A DNA stretch of 64,000 bases, taken from assembly GCA_963724385.1 (NCBI GenBank), contig CAVRUJ010000001.1:806001-870000 (forward strand), written 5' to 3'. Below are positions 28,183-35,184 of the stretch, piece after piece. Position numbers and translations under genes: made by a program. The DNA is from DASXQK01 sp963724385. GTDB lineage: Bacteria; Pseudomonadota; Alphaproteobacteria; Dongiales; Dongiaceae. The notes beneath the pieces were generated by a model. It was not told where the DNA came from, did not search any database, and saw only the letters and a program-made list of their open reading frames with translations. The number at the start of each line of letters is the position of its first letter. Positions within the stretch are counted from its first letter, which is position 1.

Positions 28183-28321
28183 ATATAGGATTTATATGCC
28201 TATGGCCTTTGCCCTCCAATCCGGCACTATTTCTTGAAGCGGTCCCTACGAAAACCGAAGCGCGTCTATATGCTGCTTATATAACGCTCTGTCGCCGCGC
28301 CCCATCGCATTTATATGAAGT
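28183..28321. promoter_or_regulatory. Repeated TTTATAT/TATAT sites upstream of kdpD (possible KdpE operators)
   Basis: Three AT-rich blocks stand out: GTATATAGGATTTATATG (28183-28200), TCTATATGCTGCTTATATA (28267-28285) and CATTTATATGAAG (28309-28321). Two have the form TATAT-N5/6-TTATAT. They lie between the divergent kdpD gene and the 27-residue peptide gene. KdpE of other bacteria binds TTTATA-type repeats, so an autoregulatory role is plausible but inferred. Confidence 0.4.
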
Positions 28322-28370
28322 GTGACGGACCCTCGATCCCAATGCTGCCTCTCATAGAGGAGATTGGAAG

Positions 28371-28454
28371 ATGAGCATGGAACGCACCGTTGGCATCCTC
28401 ATGTTGGTAATCCTGATCGGGGTCGCGTTCCTAGCATTTCACTACGCCCATTAA
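28371..28454 (+). CDS. 27-residue hydrophobic peptide
   Basis: ATG preceded by GAGGAGATTGGAAG, then MSMERTVGILMLVILIGVAF and a short polar end. One membrane helix. It is divergent from kdpDE, where kdpF (about 29 residues) would be expected, but the sequence is not clearly KdpF and no kdpA follows. The ribosome site is good; the TATAT repeats lie directly upstream. Confidence 0.5.
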   Translation: MSMERTVGILMLVILIGVAFLAFHYAH

Positions 28455-28568
28455 CGCTAACCGCTCGACCTGCTGTAGGCATCTCGGGGAAGTACCCGGT
28501 TGACATAGCAAAATCGGCCTTCCCCGCCCTAGCTCTAGCCGTCGGCATTCGCGTGGATTCCCCACGCG

Positions 28569-28965
28569 TCTACTGGCTGCCGCGGTCGGAGTGGTGCAGC
28601 AACGCATTGGGCTTGCCCCGTCGCCAGATCGCCATCACCAAGGCGTCGGTGACGAGCTGTGCCGTCATCACCGCGTTCATCGACCAGCCAACTACGCGCC
28701 GGGAGAAGAGATCGATGACGGCCGCCACGTAGAGCCAGCCCCCCGCCGTCCAGAGATAGGTGAAGTCGGCGATCCATTTGCGGTTGGGAGCGGGCGCCTC
28801 GAGGCTCTGGTCGAGCACGTTGGCAGCGACAGCGGCCGCCTGCCGCTCACCCAGGTCAGGCGGCAGGCGACGCCGTCGCGGACGCGCCCTGAGAGCCTGA
28901 AGCCGCATCAATCGCTCGATCCGATGCAGCCCGCACGACACCCCCTGCGCGAGCAGATCCGGGCA
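28569..28965 (-). pseudogene. IS3-family transposase (OrfB) remnant
   Basis: Reads DLLAQGVSCGLHRIERLM, then NRKWIADFTYLWTAGGWLYV and VIDLFSRRVVGW, ending at HHSDRGSQ followed by a stop. These are the linker, the first catalytic aspartate region (ADFTY, VIDLFSR) and the second (SDRGSQ) of IS3/IS911-group integrase cores. The N-terminal part and everything after the second aspartate, including the catalytic glutamate, are missing. A dead fragment. Confidence 0.85.
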
Positions 28966-29045
28966 GGGCGCCTAGAGGAGTACTGAAGTTTCCTGCCTGA
29001 TCGTTTGGTGGAAAGGCGGGGCGGGCCTTTGGCGGGAAGAGCGCA

Positions 29046-29355
29046 TCAGGCTGCCAATTCGTGCGCATGGACGTGCCGTCCGGCATGGGTCTTCAGTATC
29101 CTAATGGCGCGACGCTCCTCCTCTGGATTGCGGACGTTGACCCACAGCAGAAGCCCGCCGCGTTCAAGCTGCTCCTGTAGCCGCTTGGCGTGATTGCGGT
29201 AGATCATCCTGCCGAGCAGGCCCCCGACCGCGGCGCCACCCCCGACTGCGACGAAGATCGGAAGGGTTACAGCTGTCGAGCCAAGGCCTACCGCCACGGC
29301 GGCCACGAAGGCAAGCGCTGGTGCGAGCCCGAACTCCGCCTCCAGACGTGAGGCT
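29046..29355 (-). pseudogene. C-terminal half of an interrupted general-stress-type membrane protein
   Basis: Reads on the minus strand from ASRLEAEFGLAPALAF through a glycine-zipper hydrophobic segment (VAVGGGAAVGGLLGRMIYRN), then LLLWVNVRNPEEERRAIRIL and ends HVHAHELAA. The N-terminal half lies at 34694-34917, 5.3 kb away. Removing the IS5 element and one copy of its TTGG duplication joins them in frame into a 177-residue protein of 178 codons with stop. Alphaproteobacteria have many such proteins: an N-terminal alpha/beta part, two hydrophobic stretches, and a C-terminal alpha/beta part. Function unknown, probably stress-related. Confidence 0.85.
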
Positions 29356-29536
29356 TTGGAGTCGCCTGTGAAAATCGCTGAAGGCGCTGTGGTTCAAGAT
29401 TTTTGGAGCGGTTTGGCAGTAATCGATATTGCAAGGAATGCTGGGTTTGACGGCTCGAAGCTTGCGATTTCGACATGAGTTTTTGGTTCACGTGGAGCTC
29501 GATCCATGATTCCCTCGACGCATCGGGAGGACGTCG

Positions 29537-30826
29537 ATGCGACCAGGAAAGCAGGAATGGACGGGTGCGCAGGATCTGTTTCGTGCACGGCTGGATCAGA
29601 TCATCAATATGCAGCAGGATCTGGTGAAGTTGGCCGGAACGATCGATTGGGCTTGGATTGATCAAGAATTGGCGGCCTGTTTCAGCGAAGAAGGCCGCCC
29701 TGGCTTGACGACCCGTTTCATGGTCGGGCTTCTGCTTTTGAAGCAGATCTACGGGCTGTCGGACGAAGAAGTTTGCGCGCGCTGGGTCTACGACCCGTAT
29801 TTCCAACACTTCACCGGCGAAGAGTTCTTTGCCCACGCCTTCCCGCACGAGCGCTCTGGGATGAGCCACTGGCGCAAGCGGATCGGCCCGAAGCTGGACC
29901 TGCTCCTGGCCGAAAGCCTGCGGGTGGCCGATGCCAGCGGCGCGCTGAAGACGGATGACCTGGCGCGCATCACGATCGATACCACAGTTCAGCCGAAGAA
30001 CGTGACGCACCCGACGGACGCCAAGCTGATGCTTACGGCGATCGAAAAGCTCGGCACCCAGGCCAAGGCCCAAGGGCTGAAGCTGCGGCAATCCTATGCC
30101 CGCCTGGCTAAGCGGGCGGCGCTGATGGCCGGCCGTTACACCCATGCCAAGCAGTTCAAGCGCGCGAATCGGGAGCTGAGGTTCCTGCGCACGCGGCTCG
30201 GCCGGCTGATTCGCGATATCAGGCGCAAGATCGATGGCAGGGAGCCGCTGCAACGGCTCTTCGCCGAACCCCTGAGCAAGGCCTTGCAGATCCGCTGGCA
30301 GAACCACAATCAGCGCGGCCGCAAGCTCTATTCGTGGCATGCGCCGGAGACCGAGTGCATCGGCAAGGGCAAAGCCCACAAGCCTTATGAGTTCGGCACG
30401 AAAGTTTCCATCGCCACCACCAACCACCGCTGCAAAGGCGGCCAGTTCGTCCTGCACGCCAAGGCGTTGCCCGGCAATCCATACGATGGTCACACGCTGG
30501 CCGGTGTGATCGCGGAAACGCAAAGGCTGACCGGACGAGAGATCGAGCGGGCCTACGTCGATAAAGGTTATCGCGGCCACGATGCGCCACGGCCGCTGCG
30601 GGTGTTCATCTCCGGCCAAAAGCGCGGCGTGCACGGCGCGATCAAACGCGAACTCAGACGCCGCTCGGCGATCGAGCCGGTGATCGGACATATGAAGAGC
30701 GACGGACACCTCGGCCGCAACTACCTCAAGGGCCGCCATGGCGATCAGGTCAACGCCGTGCTCTCAGCCATCGGCCATAACCTCCGCCTCATCCTCAATT
30801 GGCTGAGGCTTCGGGTGCTGTCCTAA
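29537..30826 (+). pseudogene. IS5-family transposase, 3' end cut off by the IS1-type transposon
   Basis: 429 residues as it stands: N-terminal DUF772-type domain (TTRFMVGLLLLKQIYGLSDE), then the DDE core with TIDTTVQPKNVTHPTD (first Asp), a second Asp in YVDKGYRGHD, and RRRSAIEPVIGHMKSDG (Y/R-E/K type glutamate region). The last residues VLS and the TAA stop come from the inverted repeat of the inserted IS1-type element. The true C-terminus continues at 34615-34684 (in-frame join after removing one AGGCTTCG copy) to give 448 residues. The catalytic residues are intact, so the truncated protein could retain activity. Confidence 0.9.
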
Positions 30827-30917
30827 GTAGGGGGTGAGTGTCCTAACTTGAGATAGCCCATGTCCCAGTTTGAATTCTAGAGAATTACGTTATCTTTCGA
30901 GGAGGGCCGACCATCTT

Positions 30918-31379
30918 TCATGGTGGGTCTGCGACGTAGACGTTATTGGGGGATTCAATCCAAACCTTGACGTATTGGTTATCACTCTTCCGGAGTGCGT
31001 TGCCCTCAATGAAGCAAGTCTCCATGACGGATACGTCGCAGCGATACTCTTCTCCAGTCTGGAGGTCTTTGCACAAGCGCGCCCCATTTGGGTTTATGGC
31101 AACTCTCTTTGATGGCATTGTCGAGTTCGGTACCCTCGCGTACGGAACAAAGACCTCTATTTTCCCAACTCCGCAACCAGCCGGCAGGGATGTTAAGTCC
31201 CCATTTTCGCGAAACGCTTTTAGGGCATAGACGGCTTTGAGAGTGTTACAAACAACGGTCTCATTATACGAGTATGTTCTCCCGCGATAAATTGCGACTT
31301 CGTCGCTCCTACCGGATGTCGCCGTTGCAACGCTCAGGATGATCCACAGCAAGCCGCACTTGAATGGTGTTTGGCTCAC
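30918..31379 (-). CDS. Secreted uncharacterised protein in the IS1-type transposon
   Basis: 153 residues with a probable signal peptide (short polar start, CGLLWIILSVATATS hydrophobic core, cleavage near residue 24). The mature part has five cysteines, consistent with disulfides outside the cytoplasm, and no family I recognise. Its ATG overlaps the stop of the upstream 272-residue gene (ATGA), so the two are translated together. Being a passenger of a transposon, it may give a selectable or self-protective trait; no specific function is supported. Confidence 0.65.
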   Translation of the reverse strand: MSQTPFKCGLLWIILSVATATSGRSDEVAIYRGRTYSYNETVVCNTLKAVYALKAFRENGDLTSLPAGCGVGKIEVFVPYARVPNSTMPSKRVAINPNGARLCKDLQTGEEYRCDVSVMETCFIEGNALRKSDNQYVKVWIESPNNVYVADPP

Positions 31380-32194
31380 TTGGTTCCGCCATGGCTCCCG
31401 TCGCTATTGTCCGCCGGTCGCTTTCCTGATCCGACCTGCCGCTTAAGAGCCTCCAATAGCTTCCGGCGCCGTTTCACAAAATCCTCCAATGCTTCCAGCA
31501 ACAAGTCATCGACTTCGCCAGCGGCGATCAACTTAAGATACTGGTTAGGCTGGCCCTCCTCGGTAAAGACGACGCGTTCGCCAACCATCACGTTGGTCTC
31601 CTGCTTTGCTGGTGGAACAAGCGGAGATGGCGGTTTATCTCGTCGCGCCGAATTATGGGCAGTCGATTGGCGTTCCACTGAGACTTCACTGCTTTCTTCG
31701 CCGTCCTGCTCTTCCGAATCATAGGAGGTCAGTTTGCCCGTCACAAGGCCGATTGTGGCGAGATAAGATTTTGCGGCTTTACCAGCCGCCCCTTGTGTGA
31801 ACCCCCCTTTCATCAGGCCAAATTGCAGGTTTTCAATACTCGGGGGGTTAGCCAAATCCGGAGACTCTTCTCGCAGCTTTTTGAAAATGGCGGGGCGAAA
31901 CGCACAGCGTTCAAGCGCAGCTTGCCGTTCCCGCGAATCCTCGGGCGCACTAGTAAGAACCAATGCATCATCGCTGACGTGGAGTCCATCGCCTGAGCCC
32001 TCAATAAGCCCATACGCCCGAAGGGCTCCTATCCGCGCCATCACTCGTCCGTTTAACGTGTTGCTGCCAAGATGTTTAGCGAGAACAAGGTTTGACATCT
32101 TATTGCGATTCTCTCGCTTCAGAACCGGTCGCACTGCCTCGATAGCCTTTGCAAGACTGATCGCGGGGTAATTGGGGCTTCGTGGGCGCGCCAT
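31376..32194 (-). CDS. Predicted winged-helix protein, first gene of the transposon operon
   Basis: 272 residues. Residues 1-75 look like a winged-helix DNA-binding domain (AISLAKAIEAVRPVL, then NKMSNLVLAKHLG, NGRVMARIGALRAYGLIE). The middle contains ENLQFGLMKGGFTQGAAGKA, the rest is polar and low in complexity with a helical C-terminus (LLLEALEDFVKRRRKLLEALK). I do not recognise a named family. It is preceded by a long palindrome (32240-32274) that suits autoregulation, and followed by the overlapping secreted-protein gene. Confidence 0.66.
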   Translation of the reverse strand: MARPRSPNYPAISLAKAIEAVRPVLKRENRNKMSNLVLAKHLGSNTLNGRVMARIGALRAYGLIEGSGDGLHVSDDALVLTSAPEDSRERQAALERCAFRPAIFKKLREESPDLANPPSIENLQFGLMKGGFTQGAAGKAAKSYLATIGLVTGKLTSYDSEEQDGEESSEVSVERQSTAHNSARRDKPPSPLVPPAKQETNVMVGERVVFTEEGQPNQYLKLIAAGEVDDLLLEALEDFVKRRRKLLEALKRQVGSGKRPADNSDGSHGGTK

Positions 32195-32239
32195 GATACC
32201 TCTCCTTTGTCGGCGCTTATGCCAAAAGCGGAGCCAAAG

Positions 32240-32304
32240 GTCAACGGCATACTTTTATCCATTATGCCATTGACTGACTGAGCTAGTGGTGGAATAATCC
32301 ACTA
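32240..32304 (-). promoter_or_regulatory. Palindromic operator pair upstream of the transposon operon
   Basis: First palindrome: GTCAACGGCATA (32240-32251), an 11-base spacer, and TATGCCATTGAC (32263-32274); the half-sites match at 11 of 12 positions. Second: TAGTGG (32284-32289), 9-base spacer, CCACTA (32299-32304). They lie 45-110 bases upstream of the 272-residue gene. Spacing and symmetry fit dimer binding, possibly by that protein itself. Confidence 0.5.
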
Positions 32305-32389
32305 AACAGCAAGGAGAACCCACATGAGGAGGGTAGCAAGCCCCCGGCGTAATAACCGACCGGCGACGGGGGCGATGAAGATAGGAGAA

Positions 32390-32431
32390 GGGCCGCTTCC
32401 CGGCACCCCTGACAAGGTAAGGAAGCGGCCC
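32390..32431 (+). ncRNA. Strong RNA hairpin upstream of the tRNA-like gene
   Basis: GGGCCGCTTCC (32390-32400) pairs perfectly with GGAAGCGGCCC (32421-32431), 11 base pairs with a 20-base loop, ending 14 bases before the tRNA-like gene. There is no T-run, so it is not a simple terminator. It may be part of a longer structured transcript that includes the tRNA-like domain. Downstream, TGATCAACC is repeated at 32565 and 32593. Confidence 0.5.
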
Positions 32432-32445
32432 CTAATCGGCTCTAG

Positions 32446-32520
32446 CCCTCGGTCGTCTAACGGTAGGACGCCCGCGTTACAGGTGAGGCAATCCAGGTCC
32501 GAGTCCTGGCCGAGGGACCA
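32446..32520 (+). tRNA. tRNA-like gene, anticodon TAC (Val) with irregular anticodon and T arms
   Basis: 75 bases fold as a cloverleaf: acceptor CCCTCGG with CCGAGGG (7 perfect pairs), discriminator A and encoded CCA; D arm GTCT/GGAC with AACGGTA loop; T stem CCAGG/CCTGG. The D arm and positions 8-9 (TCGTCTA..GGTAGGAC) resemble bacterial tRNA-Glu. Oddities: the anticodon stem CCCGC/GTGAG has one C-A mismatch and one G-U, the loop GTTACAG has purines at 32 and 38, and the T loop is TCCGAGT with C in place of the universal T55. It lies inside the IS1-type transposon. It may be a functional mobile tRNA, a decoy, or a structured leader element. Confidence 0.62.
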
Positions 32521-32680
32521 AGAAGCAGCGGAGTCGGTCGCCGCGCAAACGACGACCGGCCCCTTGATCAACCACTCGGGGGTTAGCCCAAGTGATCAAC
32601 CCGCAGGCACTATATAGCGATTCCGACGGATTCCGTCCACTCGCTGGGTCTGGTCCCCGACAGCCGAAGGGACCAATCCG

Positions 32681-33577
32681 ATGAACAACCTTCCTAACGA
32701 GAAGCAGACTGAAATCGTTGCCGCTCTGACCGAGGGCTGCTCTATCCGCTCAGTGGAGCGGCTAACCGGTGTCCACCGCGACACCATCATGCGTCTTGGC
32801 GTGCGCGTCGGCATGGGCTGCGCCGCTCTCCATGATGTCACCATGCGGAACCTGCAAGTGCCGTTGATCGAGATGGATGAGCTATGGGCATTTGTCGGGA
32901 AGAAGCAGCGGCGCCTTACGGCTCAAGATGGGACCGATAAGGGCGATCAATATACGTTCCTTGCCATCGATGCCCTAAGCAAGGCGATCCTCTCCTATCG
33001 CGTGGGCAAGCGCGACGGTGAGAACACAGAAGCGTTTGTTGCGGACCTCCGCATGCGCGTCTTGAACACGCCCCAAATCAGTTCGGATGCGTTCGCGCCC
33101 TACGAGCATGCAATGCGTAAGGTGTTTGGCGAGGAAGTCCACTACGGTCAAATTGTAAAGCGGTATGTAGGAGAGCCACCCGTCAACGCTGCACGGCGCT
33201 ACTCGCCTGGCGCCGTGGTAGGCGTAACCAAGGATCGCGTAATCGGCTTCCCTACCAGTTTCCAAATCAGCACCAGCTATGTTGAGCGAACCAACCTTTC
33301 CGTCCGCATGGGGTCACGACGCTTTACCCGCTTGACCTCAGGATTTTCCAAGAAACTGGAAAACCACTCTGCGGCCGTGGCGCTCTTTGTCAGCCACTTC
33401 AATCTCTGCCGCGTCCATGAGGCCCTACGGGTCACGCCAGCGATGGAACTGGGCGTGGCTGATCATGTCTGGACCATTGGCGAGTTGATAGATGCAGCGC
33501 TGTCGGGCGTATTGCCGCAGGGAGTAGGACGGCGGGTTGGGCGGTTCACGGTAATCGATGGTGGCGGCAGAAACTAA
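32681..33577 (+). CDS. IS1-family transposase
   Basis: 298 residues in one frame (not the two-frame InsAB arrangement of enteric IS1). N-terminal HTH: KQTEIVAALTEGCSIRSVERLTGVHRDTIMRL. The DDE core follows, with LIEMDELWAFVGKK and YTFLAIDALSKAILSYRVG, then SDAFAPYEHA and SYVERTNLSVRMGSRRFTRLT, the C-terminal ERxN...R..R region of IS1-type transposases. Ribosome site AGGGACC is 8 bases upstream. All landmarks are present, so it could be active and mobilise the 3.8-kb transposon. Confidence 0.9.
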   Translation: MNNLPNEKQTEIVAALTEGCSIRSVERLTGVHRDTIMRLGVRVGMGCAALHDVTMRNLQVPLIEMDELWAFVGKKQRRLTAQDGTDKGDQYTFLAIDALSKAILSYRVGKRDGENTEAFVADLRMRVLNTPQISSDAFAPYEHAMRKVFGEEVHYGQIVKRYVGEPPVNAARRYSPGAVVGVTKDRVIGFPTSFQISTSYVERTNLSVRMGSRRFTRLTSGFSKKLENHSAAVALFVSHFNLCRVHEALRVTPAMELGVADHVWTIGELIDAALSGVLPQGVGRRVGRFTVIDGGGRN

Positions 33578-33658
33578 ACCGTTGTGCCGCAACAACTAAC
33601 TGCGTAAATGCGACCAGGAATCCTGAGTGGCGTCCTGTCGTTGCCACGGATTGTTAAG

Positions 33659-33688
33659 TTGACATTAACCTCGCAACGCTCCTAATCA
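33659..33688 (+). promoter_or_regulatory. Possible promoter of the GNAT module
   Basis: TTGACA (33659-33664) is followed 18 bases later by TAATCA (33683-33688), a perfect -35 with a weak -10. A short hairpin, GAGCCG...CGGCTC, follows before the small gene at 33800. Confidence 0.33.
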
Positions 33689-33799
33689 GAGCCGAGTGGG
33701 GATATCCGGCTCGTTGGCCTTTGGGCTTTTCGGGAAGATGGCGAGCAGGATAGGTCGGGGGATCGTTCAAAATCTCCCGCGACTGAGAGGGACATCATC

Positions 33800-33994
33800 A
33801 TGGGTATCAAATCTGGTCCGTTCAGCGGCGTCGTGCTGTCTGGAAAGGATATCCAGAAGTTCGAGCGCCAAATTCAGCGGCATGTCCCCAACAAGAAAGC
33901 TCTCGCGACAGTCGCTCGTGGCGAAAAGCTAATGGGCGAATTTCTCAAAAAAGGCTACGTCAGTTTCACAGCGAAGGCCAAGGCTGCGCGCTGA
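33800..33994 (+). CDS. Small gene upstream of GNAT acetyltransferase (possible antitoxin)
   Basis: 64 residues, basic and mostly helical after an N-terminal strand: GVVLSGKDIQKFERQIQ, then KKALATVARGEKLMGEFLKK and a lysine/alanine tail. Ribosome site GAGAGGGAC lies 9 bases before ATG. It is followed 17 bases later by the GNAT gene on the same strand. The order small gene, then acetyltransferase matches toxin-antitoxin pairs with GNAT toxins, though it lacks an evident ribbon-helix-helix motif. The antitoxin role is inferred from position. Confidence 0.55.
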   Translation: MGIKSGPFSGVVLSGKDIQKFERQIQRHVPNKKALATVARGEKLMGEFLKKGYVSFTAKAKAAR

Positions 33995-34011
33995 CTAACT
34001 AGCGGGGCATT

Positions 34012-34560
34012 TTGGCAGGGGAAGCCGGGCAATTTATCATCCGTCAACTGCTGCCGGATGATGTAGTCAACAAATTTGAGATCGCGCACAAAGACGATGC
34101 TTTGCGCGCGTTCCTCAAAAAACTCGCCGCCAAATTCAATGCCAGCAATGTTGCTAAGACCTACGTGGCCGTCGAAGATATCGGGGTCAAGGGACTTCGC
34201 ATCCGCTCGTATATCAGCATCCTTCTGAGCGAGATTAGGAAGGATTGGGCGGCGGAAGAGGATTGCCCTGAAGCCGCCCGCTATAATCATCCTGCCGTTA
34301 AAATCGCGAGACTTGCGACTGACAGGAACTTTGAAAACCGTGGACTTGCCAGCCAGCTCATCGACTTTGTTGTCGGTTTAACTGCCGACAAAATTATGCC
34401 GCATGTGGGCTGCCGGTTCCTCATTCTGGACGCCAATCGCGAGAAAATAGAGTTCTATAAGAAGCGCGGCTTCGTGCTCATCAACAACGAAGAAAATCTC
34501 GCCGGCCAAAACCCAGTCATGTTCATGGACCTACACAAGTCCACGCTGAAGGTGTCCTAA
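34012..34560 (+). CDS. GNAT-family N-acetyltransferase (possible toxin)
   Basis: 182 residues from a TTG start with a GGGG run just upstream. The acetyl-CoA binding motif A is in VKIARLATDRNFENRGLASQ, and the late helix and strand REKIEFYKKRGFVLIN match the C-terminal half of GNAT proteins. The closest pattern is that of TacT/AtaT-type enzymes, which acetylate aminoacyl-tRNA; sequence alone cannot show this. The TAA stop is part of a TGTCCTAA octamer in the transposon end. It is a transposon passenger paired with the 64-residue gene. Confidence 0.75.
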   Translation: MAGEAGQFIIRQLLPDDVVNKFEIAHKDDALRAFLKKLAAKFNASNVAKTYVAVEDIGVKGLRIRSYISILLSEIRKDWAAEEDCPEAARYNHPAVKIARLATDRNFENRGLASQLIDFVVGLTADKIMPHVGCRFLILDANREKIEFYKKRGFVLINNEENLAGQNPVMFMDLHKSTLKVS

Positions 34561-34614
34561 GTTCAAACCTCGCCTGTCCTAATTATGGTCAACTTAGGAC
34601 AGCACCAGGCTTCG

Positions 34615-34684
34615 TTTGTGCCTGATCCTGTTTGCGATCCTCGACGACTGTCCCGCCCCATCAGACCGCATGCCTGCTTCTTAA
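34615..34684 (+). pseudogene. Detached 3' end of the IS5-family transposase gene
   Basis: Reading in the frame restored by deleting the IS1-type transposon and one AGGCTTCG copy gives RLCLILFAILDDCPAPSDR, then MPAS and TAA at 34682-34684, a normal C-terminus for this IS5 subgroup. It proves that the IS1-type element landed inside the IS5 gene. Confidence 0.85.
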
Positions 34685-34693
34685 CGGTCGACT

Positions 34694-34917
34694 TTGGAAA
34701 AGAAAGTCTCACGCGGCGCCTTGGGCTCGTCTTCCATCTCCTCGACACGGTGGTAACGCCGGCCGAGCTTCTGTTCCACGGCATGCTCGCTCGCAAGCAG
34801 GCTGAATGCGGACCGGTCGAAGCCGTGAGTCTGCAGATCAAACACGGCATTTTCGAGGGTCTCGGCACTATCGAAGACGGCAACGACTTCCCGGATCTGA
34901 ATGGGCATAAATGTCAC
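34694..34917 (-). pseudogene. N-terminal half of the interrupted general-stress-type protein
   Basis: Starts MTFMPIQIREVVAVFDSAET, with NAVFDLQTHGFDRSAFSLLA and RRVEEMEDEP-like sequence, and ends at ETFFSK where the IS5 element begins. As it stands the frame continues a few codons into the IS (VDR, stop). The C-terminal half is at 29046-29355. A probable Fnr-type box is centred 60 bases upstream of the ATG. Confidence 0.85.
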
Positions 34918-34970
34918 CCCGACTGAGGCGAAAGCACAACTATTTATGCGACTCCGCGGCTTCCCGCGTA

Positions 34971-34984
34971 TTGATCTTTGTCAA
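34971..34984. promoter_or_regulatory. Fnr/FixK-type box between the stress gene and uspA
   Basis: TTGATCTTTGTCAA matches the TTGAT-N4-ATCAA consensus at 9 of 10 positions. Its centre is 60 bases from the ATG of the minus-strand stress gene, exactly the spacing of the box before the cytochrome c gene at 42704, and about 207 bases from uspA. Confidence 0.6.
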
Positions 34985-35184
34985 TGACCGGCACAGTCAA
35001 AGCTGGTCAACATATTGCCGTATATGGAAGGATTCCAAACCCGAAAGCACAAGCGACTCCCGTTGGGATTGCGGGTCCGGCGGAGGTATTCGCTCTCCGC
35101 ATATGCACCACGTGCGATCGGGGTTGTCCGGGCCGCATCAGGCGGCGGCCCCGTCCCGGCCCTTCCAAGGGGAGGATAGATATC

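Larger units (their letters stand above)
30814..34606 (+). mobile_element. IS1-family transposon with passenger genes (3793 bp)
   Basis: Perfect 15-base terminal inverted repeats (GGTGCTGTCCTAAGT) lie at 30814-30828 and 34592-34606, beginning GGTG as in classical IS1. The 8-base direct repeat AGGCTTCG on both sides (30806-30813, 34607-34614) is the target duplication, a length typical of the IS1 family. The octamer TGTCCTAA occurs five times, always at the ends (30819, 30839, 34553, 34575, and inverted at 34594), probably transposase sites. Contents: operon 31376/30918, hairpin, tRNA-like gene, transposase, a small gene and a GNAT gene. A plain IS1-type element is about 0.8-1.2 kb, so about 2.5 kb is cargo. 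Confidence 0.88.
29360..34693 (+). mobile_element. IS5-family insertion sequence, itself split by an IS1-type transposon
   Basis: The ends are AGTCGCCTGTGAA (29360 onward) and, as reverse complement, AGTCGACCGTTAA (from 34693 inward): 10 of 13 match. Flanking TTGG occurs on both sides (29356-29359 and 34694-34697), a 4-base target duplication as in the IS5 family. Without the internal IS1-type transposon and its extra 8 bases, the IS is 1533 bp and encodes a 448-residue transposase. It disrupts the general-stress-type gene. Confidence 0.86.

Noticed and set aside
29288..30739. A 483-codon frame opposite the IS5 transposase
   Set aside because: Antisense shadow; only its beginning in the host-gene frame is real.
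32390..32431. Hairpin as a Rho-independent terminator
   Set aside because: No T-run follows on either strand, and the loop of 20 bases is too long for a typical terminator.
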